A DNA stretch of 64,000 bases from Saprospiraceae bacterium (lineage in GTDB: Bacteria; Bacteroidota; Bacteroidia; Chitinophagales; Saprospiraceae), in contig JAEUUT010000061.1 in the NCBI GenBank assembly GCA_016787415.1, positions 1 through 64,000 of the forward strand. The letters are read 5' to 3'. The stretch's first letter is position 1; every line of letters starts with the position of its first letter. The notes under the pieces were generated by a model. It saw nothing but the letters and a program-made list of their open reading frames with translations, was not told the origin of the DNA and did no database searches. The translations under genes and the position numbers were made by a program. This document shows, in pieces, positions 46,601 to 55,700 of this stretch.

Positions 46601-49600
46601 GCCGCTCACTAATTTAATGGCCGTGACGACTTCAAATTCGTAATTGGCGCCGACAGTACCGGTATATTTAAACCGTACAATATTGTCAATATCATCCCAA
46701 GCAGCAATGCTCGTACCGGTTTTATCCAGTGTGAATCCGCAAATCGAGGTATTGGTCAGCGTGTTTACAAAATTGCCGTTCAGGATGTTCCCGGAAACAG
46801 TGGTGGCTTTCCAGGCATAGGGAATGTAGCCGGCCGGCATAATCCCGCCGCTGACGGCTGTATACAGATCGCCGGTAAATTCCCCATAGGGTTGCAGGGG
46901 CTCACCCGCCGGGTTATCAAGTTGGTCCTTGGCGGCCAGCGCAGCGATCAGATACTGCAGGTCGACGGCCAGGGGACATTGCCCCGTTTTCAGATACATT
47001 TGGTAATCGGATTCCTCCGGGCCGAGCGCATGGATGTCGTTCGGGCCGACAAACCTTTTTTGTTTTTTCAGGTAAAAAGGATAAGCCTGCATGGAACAGG
47101 GGTTCTCCGATTTAAAATACGGGGAGCTAAAAAAATTATTAATGGTGCCACCGTAATTGATCATTCCCGAGGCATGAGGATTGTAAGTTGAATCGCCTAT
47201 ACAGCCGTTGTAGGTATGACAGGCTGCCGCTCTTGCCGTATTATCGGCCAGTTGCTGTTGAATTTTCCGTTTTTCGCTTAAATAAAAATTCTTGAGTAAA
47301 TTCCATTCCTGGTCGAGGACCTGGATGGGATCCGGTCCGGTAATTTTTCCAAAATCCGTACATCCCGGCGCCGACGGTTGGGTTCCGTACAGGGTACCAC
47401 AACGCGCAGTAATAGCCGCAACCTCGACCATGGAATAGATAGACCCTAAGTTTTGATACGCGTTGAAAGCGTTCATCAACTGTGTCCCATAGCCAGCATA
47501 GGTGACGCTGTTTAGGAAAGGGTCGAAAATTGGGTTCGTACTGATAACAAACCGGGCCATCGTAGTAGCAAGTCCTCCGGGCGGATAGGAAGAAGCAACC
47601 AGCTTTGCCGCGAACGCCGCCGCATACGTATTGGTGACCAACATGATGGAGTCGAAAGCATCCGAGGATAGTGCGTCGCCGGGCTGCACGACATTGTATT
47701 TTGCACAGGATTCGTAATAGCAATATTCGGGGTGGTATTGGACCAGTGATTTCGCCCAGTTTTCTTTCCAGTTGGCTACGAAATCCACTACGTCGCGCAG
47801 TTCTTGGGGGTAGACGTAAGTAACTCCCGCCGGGCTCTGCTTGATTATCGCCGAGCTTCTAAGGGCTGGAATCCAACCGCTTCCATTCCATTGAACAGGT
47901 ACTATAGACCGCTTACCATCCACTTCCAAATATTGATCGTAATTTTGACCATTTATATTGATGGAGGGGTTCTGCCAGTTGGTCGGAATCCCGTCAAATG
48001 ATTTAGGCAGGGAATTGCCAATGTGTAAAACCGAAAGTGTCAAATCCGGCGCCTTTCCAGCAATTGTAGGCTGAAACTCCGCATACTGGCCATCCGGACT
48101 GACGTCCAGCAGCATTTGCTGATAGGTGACTTCGCACCAGGTCACCGTTTTGCAAGGCGCACCGCATTCTTTCAACAAGTAATCGAATTCCAATTCCGTA
48201 CCTGTTCCGGCAGCTACATAAGCATCGCGTGCATCCTTAACGTTCGGGTAATAGATGCCATTGACCGTTCGCAAAGTGCTGTCACAGGTTTTACAGGTTA
48301 TGTTACAATCGGCCGTATCAATTTTGGCGAAGGCTGCCAGTTGAAAATCGGCCAGACTTTTAACACAGGTATTATAGGTCGTATCCAGATAGGTAGCCAC
48401 ATAAAAATCCCGGGCAGCGGTATTGACGGTCAGGATTTTACTAACGGTATAATTTCCAATCGGGAGATTTAATTTAAAGGATTCGCTGTGGGTAAATGGC
48501 GCTGTGCCAGTACAATCCCGATTGAATGACGCAACATTACCACTGGCATCGGCAGTAAAATGGCCGACAGTTTTGTTAACCGGTTGATTTCCAGTCATGG
48601 GCGTTACCAGTTGGCCGCAATCGTCGGTTACTTTTATCTCCAGGTCGTACACGCAGCTGAAACAAATGTCCTTAACCTTCAGGCAACTATCGGTCAGTTG
48701 GCCGATATTCAAATCGTATCGGAATTCGTATTCACTTTCATAGGAGACTAGTAATTGCGAATTAAAGACCACCGCATTTCCGGGCACATTTACTGTATTC
48801 AGGGAACTTACGCCCAAGGCATTTTTTGCGAATAAATCGATGGTCAATGTTTTTTTTGCTTTGCTTTCGCTATCCAGCGGGGCAAGGATGGTTACGTCAT
48901 TGGTGTCTTTGGGCGCATCGCCAGCTAGCGCAGTGGCGATGGTTCGTCCTTCCTGATCAAGGTAGGAAACACTGGCCTGCCCGTTGGCATCGACCACCAC
49001 ATTTTTTTTGTAGTGCGCAGCATCACCGACTTCGGAGCCGAATAACCGGTCCAACTGGATTTGATTAGGGAAGCCGTAGAAATATCTGGTTTCATGGTGT
49101 TGACCCAGTTGATAGGCAAGTCCTACCCCTCCCTGGCTTTTTACCCGGCCCGTATTATCCGGTGTATATTCGATTTGGGTAAACGGGTACTTCTCTCCGT
49201 CCGGCACAAAAGCCTGGGCACCATTTTTCTCCGGATTGGCCGGCGAGTAATAATTAGAGGCACCCGACGCGGTGCTCATAGGGCCGGCAATGGCGTTGCA
49301 TGGATCGGCAGCATCGTGGTCAAAATCATCGCGACTGTAGGCGTGTAGCCCAGTGGAATCGTCGCGATTGAAATTTGGATAGTATTTTAAAGGGGTTTCG
49401 CTCGTGCAGGTCGGATCGTTTACGGGGACGGGCATGATGGTTACTGCCGGACGTCCTTGATAATCATAAATTGTTTGGCCGACGATGGTATTCTTATCGG
49501 AGTTGACTTTGGTGATCGACTGGCGATTCCGCAGGCTACCGTCGAAATAACTGATCACTTCCTTTTTCTTCGCCTCTTCGGCATAGGTAGCCGAATACTG

Positions 49601-50572
49601 CCAGTTTTTCTTGCCTTCGTGTTCCTGTGTATTGTAATACCTGCCCGCAAGGGCGCCTGCGTTTCCTACATCTGCCACGTTCCACACGCCGACAATGGAT
49701 TGTTTCAGGTCGGTTAATTTCCGGCCTACGCCCCGAACCCGGTATAACAGGTAGCCATGCTCAAAGGTCAGGGTTAGGTTATAACTGGTCGCGGTGGTGG
49801 TAATGCGGGTGCTGTTGTTTTTGAAGTCGAAGATTAAATTCGCTGCGGGAATTTTTGGCGCATTGAGCGTAGCACCATAATCGTTGACGAAGGTCCATTC
49901 GAGGTGGTATTCTTCTGCGCCGACCATGGGCAACCACTGGATGACCAGCTCATCAAAAATGCCATCGCAGTTGAGGTCTAGGGTATTATTGGGGGAAGCA
50001 GGATAGGTAATAGGCGTAAAAGCATTGGTGCTGAAGTCGTAATAGCGTTCTACATCAATATCCGCATCAATAAAAATATTGGCCGGCAGGGTGCTAATGG
50101 CCATACCGTTTTGAGTAATGCCGTCAATCGTTATCCTGTATTTGTAGGCCTTTGTAAAGGTGTACACAGATTTATCAACATAAGGAACGGTGTTGCTGAA
50201 CGGCTGATAATTGAGGACCATTTCAGGAATAAAGTTCGTTGAACTGGGGCTCGTTGTAGTGTTATTTGGGAGCCATATTTCCAGCTTTATTTTGACTTTA
50301 ATTTCGCCGGCCAAGGTAATAAAAGCCATATTTTCGTGGTCGATGCCCAGCGTGATCCGGTCAGAAACAGCCGCATCGACGAAAGCACCGGTCCAGGGTT
50401 GGGTCACCGCTACGGTAGCAGTAGCAGTCGGTAATCCGATCGTAACCGGATTGGCTGGGGAAAGTGTGTTTATCTGGGCCTTATAAGGCAGTACTACGGC
50501 CTGCGCCAGGAAGGAACACGAGACAAAGAGGCTTGTACCCAGGAGTTTTTTGAATGAGAGGAGGGTCAACAT
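40613..50572 (-). CDS. Giant Rhs shell protein with PKD domain and inserted beta-propeller
   Basis: A 3319-residue secreted protein with a signal peptide (LLGTSLFVSCSFLAQA). An N-terminal ~550-residue block carries the opening of Bacteroidota Rhs proteins (TQIEYTPDNTGRVKSQGGVG, YQLGQHHETRYFYG). A long Cys-containing helical middle follows, with a PKD-like domain near 1700 (WNYGDGTVSSLATHTYKDTG). About three ~80-residue repeats with a GFC-x-CV-x-(A/G)YV motif lie at ~1770-2090. YD elements (YYYDQAGNLIKTVPPEGVAL) are interrupted at ~2194-3150 by a YCF48/BNR-type propeller (many TxDGGxxW units), after which YD repeats resume and end at HYSYDIHGNVKTLLQD. The chain stops there, just before the QRFKRIDYDYD part that continues in homologous single-chain Rhs proteins and is here carried by the next gene. 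Confidence 0.9.
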   Translation of the reverse strand: MLTLLSFKKLLGTSLFVSCSFLAQAVVLPYKAQINTLSPANPVTIGLPTATATVAVTQPWTGAFVDAAVSDRITLGIDHENMAFITLAGEIKVKIKLEIWLPNNTTTSPSSTNFIPEMVLNYQPFSNTVPYVDKSVYTFTKAYKYRITIDGITQNGMAISTLPANIFIDADIDVERYYDFSTNAFTPITYPASPNNTLDLNCDGIFDELVIQWLPMVGAEEYHLEWTFVNDYGATLNAPKIPAANLIFDFKNNSTRITTTATSYNLTLTFEHGYLLYRVRGVGRKLTDLKQSIVGVWNVADVGNAGALAGRYYNTQEHEGKKNWQYSATYAEEAKKKEVISYFDGSLRNRQSITKVNSDKNTIVGQTIYDYQGRPAVTIMPVPVNDPTCTSETPLKYYPNFNRDDSTGLHAYSRDDFDHDAADPCNAIAGPMSTASGASNYYSPANPEKNGAQAFVPDGEKYPFTQIEYTPDNTGRVKSQGGVGLAYQLGQHHETRYFYGFPNQIQLDRLFGSEVGDAAHYKKNVVVDANGQASVSYLDQEGRTIATALAGDAPKDTNDVTILAPLDSESKAKKTLTIDLFAKNALGVSSLNTVNVPGNAVVFNSQLLVSYESEYEFRYDLNIGQLTDSCLKVKDICFSCVYDLEIKVTDDCGQLVTPMTGNQPVNKTVGHFTADASGNVASFNRDCTGTAPFTHSESFKLNLPIGNYTVSKILTVNTAARDFYVATYLDTTYNTCVKSLADFQLAAFAKIDTADCNITCKTCDSTLRTVNGIYYPNVKDARDAYVAAGTGTELEFDYLLKECGAPCKTVTWCEVTYQQMLLDVSPDGQYAEFQPTIAGKAPDLTLSVLHIGNSLPKSFDGIPTNWQNPSININGQNYDQYLEVDGKRSIVPVQWNGSGWIPALRSSAIIKQSPAGVTYVYPQELRDVVDFVANWKENWAKSLVQYHPEYCYYESCAKYNVVQPGDALSSDAFDSIMLVTNTYAAAFAAKLVASSYPPGGLATTMARFVISTNPIFDPFLNSVTYAGYGTQLMNAFNAYQNLGSIYSMVEVAAITARCGTLYGTQPSAPGCTDFGKITGPDPIQVLDQEWNLLKNFYLSEKRKIQQQLADNTARAAACHTYNGCIGDSTYNPHASGMINYGGTINNFFSSPYFKSENPCSMQAYPFYLKKQKRFVGPNDIHALGPEESDYQMYLKTGQCPLAVDLQYLIAALAAKDQLDNPAGEPLQPYGEFTGDLYTAVSGGIMPAGYIPYAWKATTVSGNILNGNFVNTLTNTSICGFTLDKTGTSIAAWDDIDNIVRFKYTGTVGANYEFEVVTAIKLVSGAYVYETLHGSTCLKITGCTFQGQGTANQLAKDLSALMSALQANNHLKSTSAIDFAQPQFQQYQLFVTQAIKNVLGTTSTALIWVFTGTQYELYNISSKKLVIKFASFAPGSFQNGNLFPQIVGFKDIKSKYQNFFEFSGINAGNATKVIINGSVELVENSVSTGVSMGSVGLPAPLDCQGVEYKLREDLEKLLYSALLKRPFNGNIDLTQNGNYTGLLQSYLPQGLTHTGSVYTYTESGGYYTDTLTFTIYSEQDTCKMRLNHRAKLPPHRFQHLIGFDGPLTPYGAVAADNNYYTFYIIGIYKLGASTFQDTIWGESCLPLKICHPCPEDAKPDCGVCDSIRVFPPTSLCKNEPAVFRLETAGCAGTGGVAWNYGDGTVSSLATHTYKDTGTYTVTLTNIVKPGCPRILLLLAEMTVVVNDCGKPGMPNRNPNISKRPDSLTGVDEKLMEQCSLLYAQYVSTYRKFENRKQVSQLCKDYKNTSPFYSYDQFINNGLCSNEKALKLFINYIDAFNSVPPCPGAMPNPDSINPGNIKECERLYAIYIRTIDQYNSSVYVLSHNTTLVPVPGSYKLFIEAGFCDCVSAYVKYLEPYLIEPKDSTLGLPVNIDKFPGCTKPQTGDPCKDAYRRYLEAVAAYNAYVDQHPKLELPKIKTNYQESDFTVTGFCYCVDGYVALLQAIINGTITLKGSKKELLLQLDIASKCPGNLKPPCDPPLPQPTFVSPHYTPHTNPCVQYQIDLAYLNAANAYQQYVDSLTTWIAAAYNAHCLQAFESFTAKYEDKEYHFTLYYYDQAGNLIKTVPPEGVALVNISKPTDPAALQINSDRTFKRHTYFTDHTMATTYVYNSLNQLVRQNMPDHDPMDIWEYTLPSGLDPRLKVTATQFVTATKGYLSGNIDVGAGASAYKRGYLYTTDDGGQSWTKVNDLVASDLKKVQMVDAQIGFAVGSDGIFLRTVDGGATWDMRQQRYEQDAADINDLYFTSPTNGIIVGDSGLLMITKNAGLTFTNAMLNFPQPTNYNFSSITFDGTNFYLSKNNLAGTEGEIWKSSNINAIFTFTWTLQSSIRSTDLQKIQLVAGTSGYAIGIDGTLLKTTNTGSKWTTIATGLSANFRDVYFKDMDKGVAIIDSIPGYGLIYKTTDGGQSWSLLSKHDGIYFNSFHFYSVDKGYALGQKGVMKRVVLSGNFGLVNIPGLPVSFNISAAFFSDGDKGWVVGNSATIYYTTNGTANFPTWTPVNTGLTGVDFKKVYFGAIGAVGQNAGLLLGTNEKVYKITPITPTGTNYTFPKISDDVVDIDDSNAKVFLYDKALGQLKSIDKTNFASAPLVLIGNSGSIPPKLNVRSICAKNGNDVFTAGLNGDIYQANNANTSTVNWTELSKKVLPLAINDLQAAGVKAIYAVGSEGSFLQCTNGTDWKTLPTGTVTNLNAIKFNTANTAAIPGTLGLIAGNDGLLYKQSISGAGANLTKITLATNSNLYDIALNISNKAYVSGANGTIVSIPDIALSAPLPSIAALQPAESFRGLAYKIGTNQVYAVGDRAAVYSYNNTGGAKIKAVFTPGLNDVNFLNAFNGYIVGGNDIIRHTADGGQTWKYVKPITSANIAGSTPVLNGVWTTQPDKAIIIGNAGYVGRIGGVDGTTLNYYNIGSGSNLFDVAVKADTGYIVGQSGIVFKTTNNGNTFATMTPIPSTSTFRAIHIFQDKTVIAVGSKKKIYYFNGTNWLPHSVPSSPAIPALVFTDVFFHDDRTGYVVGSGGPGVGSYVLRSTFTKNIQQSGANAAGWVIKLLTGTNGVTSPATVDLVTIDFATRYRGFLGGSFNTGTSVNYTRLVTDESELFSTRFTYDKLGRLVLSQNTKQYNRKNLPTQLDRSDYSYTRYDELGRIKEVGEISDNTTASNFSSIFGTSINGQYNPQVVDDAKLNAFLNAGVRREVTKTYYDFTVITGLPIIQENLRKRVASVSYEDVDDNNDQTYQHATHYSYDIHGNVKTLLQDNPSLEGIK

Positions 50573-50606
50573 TTGCTTTAGGGTGGGTTGTTTTCGAACG
50601 GATGCG

Positions 50607-51353
50607 TCAATTCAAACTTAGCCTTTGATCGATGAGGTTAAAATTTCGGTACTTCCCGGTCGGAAGCAGTTTGTTTCCTTTCTTTATAAAGAATTTCTTT
50701 TCATCGCATTCATCGTTGGTCATGCCAAAATTTCCTTTTTTATACCCGGAAAAAGTGATATTCAACCGTGGGGTGACCTTTTCTGAAGCCGGATTGTCGG
50801 GATTTTTAGGTACACTGTTGCGGTAATACAATACCACTTCTTTCAGGAAACCGTCTGGGGCCAGGAGAAATTCATAGCGTTCCAACGGATGCCCGATGCC
50901 GTATTCCATGCGGTATTTTTTATCGCTGCCGGAATTGGCCGTTTTAATGCCGCTACAACTATTCAACAGGTAGGTATAACCCTCCAAGGCATAGGCATTC
51001 AAGATACCTGGTTCGACATTGGCGACCAGCATAGTCTGGTTAGCGGTATCGACCACGATTTTATAAGCGGCGTTCTGGAAAGTGTGGATGCCCAATAAAA
51101 AGCTGTGATAGCGCTCCCGATCCTTTTTAAAATAGCCGACCGACTTTTCATAAGGCACGGTGGTTGTATAGGTTTCAAAAGAAGTGTGGGTAACGGTGAC
51201 GGCGTAATTCGGGGTGTTCTTGAACCAATCGTTCAATTGGATAAGTACATTGGCCATCCTGTCTTTTCCGATATTTTCCCAGGCCAGGGCCTGGGCGGAC
51301 AAGGTCGATACGGCCAGCCAGCACCAACAGCAGATAATCATTGTTCGTATCAT
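50607..51353 (-). CDS. Uncharacterised exported protein of the Rhs operon
   Basis: A 248-residue protein with an N-terminal signal peptide (MIICCWCWLAVSTLSAQALA). The mature part looks like a single beta-rich fold with a repeated strand pattern (YKIVVDTANQTMLVANVEP, YEFLLAPDGFLKEVVLYY) that loosely recalls LolA-like lipoprotein carriers, but I cannot assign it. The start overlaps the stop of the upstream gene (ATGA), and the giant shell gene follows 34 bp downstream. It may be a periplasmic carrier or scaffold for the large secreted proteins (inference). Confidence 0.8.
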   Translation of the reverse strand: MIRTMIICCWCWLAVSTLSAQALAWENIGKDRMANVLIQLNDWFKNTPNYAVTVTHTSFETYTTTVPYEKSVGYFKKDRERYHSFLLGIHTFQNAAYKIVVDTANQTMLVANVEPGILNAYALEGYTYLLNSCSGIKTANSGSDKKYRMEYGIGHPLERYEFLLAPDGFLKEVVLYYRNSVPKNPDNPASEKVTPRLNITFSGYKKGNFGMTNDECDEKKFFIKKGNKLLPTGKYRNFNLIDQRLSLN

Positions 51354-52681
51354 TGTTTCGGGCTGTTGTTTTTGTTTTCCTGAATGGTCATAATACCCTT
51401 TTCCGTTTCCTTTTTGACCCGGATAAGTTTCCCTTCCTCGTCGTATTCGTAGAGCGTAGCATAGTTGCGTTCGTCAAGCTCGGCGACCAGCCGCAGATTG
51501 ATGGGATCGTAGACATAGGATTTCATACTTCCGTCAAAGGGGAAGATCCGGATATCGTCGAAGAAACAATTCCCCGTAGCGCATTGCAGGCGGATATTGA
51601 TATAGGTAGCTGATGGAAGAACGGTAAAAACCGCCTCTACCCGCTGCCAACCATCTATGATGCTTCCGGTGGCGGTAAATGGGCCAGCGAATGGAGAAGT
51701 GAACGGGCCGGCGGAGTTATTGGTGGCGGGAAAATCGATAAAGAGCTGCGGGTTATTATAGGTCAGGATATTCGGGTTGTTGATATCTTCTTTAACCCAG
51801 GCACTCAGTACGTAATCTCCGGTGTCGGGCGCAAAAGAGCCAATGCAATCGATGCAGGGAAAATTACAATTCGTAACGCTGATGGATTTTGTAACCGATT
51901 GAGTTCCGCATTCCCAGAAATTTGAAATAGACAGTTTCACCTGATAAGTTCCCGAATGGGTGTAGCTATGGGTGCCAGTTGCAGAAATAGGGCTACCATC
52001 ACCAAAATCCCATAGAAAGGATGGATTTCCAAAACAGGACGCAGAAGTATTAGTAAAGGCCAGGGATGTCCCAGTACAAATTGTAGCAGGTATTTCAAAC
52101 CCAAGCGCTACACAGCTGGCGCAGCCTGCCGTAACAATGTAGGCAGCCTCACTGGTGCCTACCGGATTAGGAGGGTTAACGTGGTTGCCTAAGCCAGTCA
52201 CCGTGGCGGCAAGCCGGTCTCCCGGACCGAAAATTACCCCTGGTGGGATCGTCAAATCGGTAGCATAAAAGCCGCCGGTCAAGGAGGTAATAGTATGATT
52301 CCCAATATAATTCAATAAATCCCCATTGGTATTGGATTTAAAAAATTCGACGATGAAATCCGCGTTGGCATTTATGTGTTGACTTCCATTTAGTTTATAT
52401 ACAACGTGTAAAAAAGAGCCGCCAAAGACAGCATTGAACAATTGTGGTGGGTCGATATTTTGATTTCCGGAAACAGGGTTTCTAGGAAGGTCTAAAATAC
52501 TGATCGCCTGGATCCCATTCGCATCGGTGATTGCCTGGGCAAGAATCTTGTCGATCGATCCGGGCGTACCCAAAGCGGTGCTGCACATGTGGTACACGAC
52601 CGCGCCACACCAGACCGGGTATAAGAACAGTAGCGCGGCCAAGGCGGAGCGAAACCGGGTTTTAAGTACTTGCGTTTTCAT
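51350..52681 (-). CDS. Exported PKD-domain protein with YD-type C-terminus
   Basis: A 443-residue secreted protein. The signal peptide is FRSALAALLFLYPVWCGAV. A PKD domain lies near residues 205-275 (FLWDFGDGSPISATGTHSYT). A beta-sandwich, CBM-like module follows (SAWVKEDINNPNILTYNNPQ ... FDDIRIFPFDG). The C-terminus, MKSYVYDPINLRLVAELDER then NYATLYEYDEEGKLIRVKKE, is a YD-like element. In single-chain relatives such an element continues a larger shell, so this looks like the end piece of the 1884-residue protein encoded 30 bp upstream. Its stop overlaps the next start (ATGA). Confidence 0.85.
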   Translation of the reverse strand: MKTQVLKTRFRSALAALLFLYPVWCGAVVYHMCSTALGTPGSIDKILAQAITDANGIQAISILDLPRNPVSGNQNIDPPQLFNAVFGGSFLHVVYKLNGSQHINANADFIVEFFKSNTNGDLLNYIGNHTITSLTGGFYATDLTIPPGVIFGPGDRLAATVTGLGNHVNPPNPVGTSEAAYIVTAGCASCVALGFEIPATICTGTSLAFTNTSASCFGNPSFLWDFGDGSPISATGTHSYTHSGTYQVKLSISNFWECGTQSVTKSISVTNCNFPCIDCIGSFAPDTGDYVLSAWVKEDINNPNILTYNNPQLFIDFPATNNSAGPFTSPFAGPFTATGSIIDGWQRVEAVFTVLPSATYINIRLQCATGNCFFDDIRIFPFDGSMKSYVYDPINLRLVAELDERNYATLYEYDEEGKLIRVKKETEKGIMTIQENKNNSPKQ

Positions 52682-52711
52682 TTTTTCAAAAATTTTAGCG
52701 AGCCGGTGTAC

Positions 52712-55700
52712 TTACAGGGTTATTGGAGCGAATATTTTTTTACACTTGTTTTTATCGGTGACCGTAATGATCAACTGACAACTGCCCGCTACCGGCTTAG
52801 TGACACAAATGCCATCGCCGGCATCGTTGATCAAGATAGAGAGATCGCATCCGGTTACGGTCCAATCGAAGCTGTAGGGGTCGGTGCCACCCGCTACGGT
52901 ATAACAGATGATATTGGCAGTCTGCTTGGGGAGCAATTGCAGGTTACATGCATCCGTTTTTTCACAGAGATGTATCTGCTTCGTCATATTTACCGGTGTT
53001 CCATTGGTCACTCTGATGCTGTTACGACCGGTATGTGATTGGGTGTCAACAAGGTTGCTGGTGTTATTTCTGAATTTGAAATGATTGTCGGCACAGAGGC
53101 TAAACGCGTAGTCTTCAAAATTATCGAATGCGATCTGCTGATATTTGGAATTGGCAGCCACGGCCGTCGGGAACGTCTGGTTGTAGCCATAGATAGCCGC
53201 GGAATAACGACCCAGAGCATCTTTGTTTTCCAATTCCGCGCCGAAGGGACTGAATTCGGTTACCTCGGAGGTATAGGTCCAGTTGCTTCTGTCTATATCC
53301 CAGCGTCCGGCAGTCAATTTATAAAAGGGTGTATAGGACAAAAACACACCATCTTTCCGAATATTGGTATTGTTGTCGTAATTGCTTTGGGAACGACCGG
53401 ACAAATGCACATAGCTCTTTTTATTCTTGTACATGCCTTTGGTGCCGAGGACATAGGGATTGGAGGTAGATCCTGAAGCAGCGCCCTGGAAGCAATCGCA
53501 GAACGTCCGCCAGTTGTTGGTAAATTCCATGGCTTGTGCCTGTAGCACGTTGTCGTAGATATTGGACTTGAAATTGGTCAGCGGGTTGCTGAGGGTGGTG
53601 ATAGTGGCCATCGACACTTCCTGTTGATTGCGCTGTCCGGAGCGGAGTATTTTTACGTCGAGTGTTCCGGTAACATTCCCTCCGTTTCGGTCTACTACTC
53701 TGATCGAGGCTAGGTTTACGTCCAGGACCCAGCCTACCGTGCCATTGGATAAGGCCAGTTCGTCTCCTTCGGCAAAATAGGCAGGAGCATTCGTTATATT
53801 TGCAATACCAGTAGTCGAAAACGTTACACCGGTTTTTTTGAATCCAATGTTTCGGTAGGCTGGACCCATGCCATGGTAATACCAATACGCCGGATAGGTC
53901 AGCGAGTATACTTGGTCATTAAAATCCGTGGTGGTTTGCGTTAAAAGTACATTGCCAGTTTCCGCGTCGTAGGCCAGGTTTTTGGTAGATACGACCGAGC
54001 CTAGGTCTTTGGCGACTGTTTCTTCCAGAATGCCGAAACGCTGTATGACTTTGGTAATGACCGCCGAGCGGAATTGCGTGATTTCCTGTGTAAAGGAAGG
54101 AAGTATGATCGGGATGTAAAGTGTGTAAGGCCCCACGAGGAAACCGTCGACATTGGCGTTGATCGAGCCGGAAACTGTGGTTGTTTTATGTTCCCGCATA
54201 TCCGAAACGAAATCGAAAAAGACGCCGATGTTATTCGCGGCGACTGTTCCATCGTTGTAAACTACTGTCGCTTCATTATCCAGCCTGGAAGCTCCGTTCA
54301 GGTAGGGCTTGGATTTATAATGGTATTCAACCGAGGTAATCGGCGTGGTCTGGCCTTCCTGGTAGACCGACTGTCTGAAGGGTTTGCCGTTCATATCATT
54401 CAGTTCGATCACATAGCCCTGGCTCGCGGTCATGTAATCCTTCACATCGATTTTTAATAAGGAAGCGATGCTGAACGGACTGGTTTTTTCTTGTTTGGCG
54501 GTCAGGGAGGTTCGCTCGGTGATGGTCGGGAAATCTTTGGCCGTGTAGAACTCATGCACCACCTTACCGGTCGCATGACGGGCCACGTTGTTCCATTGCA
54601 GGTTTTTTACGGTGACGCGGCTGTACCCCACGCTGGGAGAAGGAAAGAAAGATTCTCCAAAGGGTTCTTCCACATAATGCTCGTCGTCGGGTGCCAGCAT
54701 TTTTTCCTCTTCGACAAAAATGGGAATCTTCCAAGGATTTTCATCACCACCCAATTGCGGTTCATAGGAAGCCACACCGGAGGAAGTTCCATCTTCCAGC
54801 GTATAGTCGTACACCTGTCCGTAAATGAAGGAGGGCTCGGCACTGTTGCTCATCCCGGACCATTCGTCGCTGATGGCGATCTTTTTTACCCGGCAACCGC
54901 CGCCCAGTTTTTTCCCGTTGGGGTTGTTCAGGCGTACCCAGGATTTGCCCCGCACCATTTTTATGCCAACCCCTTTATTATACAAAGCTTCGTTCGGGCC
55001 TTCAATCGCCTCGACGATATTTTTTGTAAAGTCGGCATTCACAATCGCCTGCAGGACGCCGAGTCCGAAGGACTCATTGTCTCCAATCGCGCCATCCAGG
55101 GCGGCGGAATTCCAAACCACCCTTGACATGTTCAGACGGCCGAACTGGATGGCCGCTTTGGTTATCGGACTTATACTACTTCCATTGTTATTATCCTTAG
55201 TATTGGTATTCAACAGCGGTATGCATGCGTACTGGCCTGAAAAGTCCACCTGGCAAGCGGCTCTATTTAAACTGTTCGGTTTTATATAGCCAGAAACGTA
55301 CTCGTACCGCCCGCCCATGATATCCATTAAAAAGCGGAAGTATAAGTTATCGATACCGTCTAAATAACGCGCCCGAAATAAGTCATGACGGTTCGGTCCG
55401 GTGAGCGGATCCTGCAGTTTGACGATCAGCATTGTACCTGCCGGATGGTTGAGATCGACCGTTGTGCCGGGACCGTCAGTCGCACCTACCGTAAAAGTAT
55501 TTGTACTAAAGTTGCCGGCTACTGGCAGTATGTCCACGACTTTGAACATTTGCCCGGCACGCTTATTCTGCACATAGGCATAGTCATCCGATTCGTACTC
55601 TACGTTGATCTTACCGCCGGAAGGCAGGTTTACTTCCGTTAGGCTCCAGGCCTGCGCATATTGATCGGCAGTGGATTTATTTTGTTCTACATAAGGGAAT

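Noticed and set aside
54491..55126. 211-codon plus-strand frame opposite the 1884-aa gene
   Set aside because: No recognisable protein features; shadow of the real minus-strand gene.
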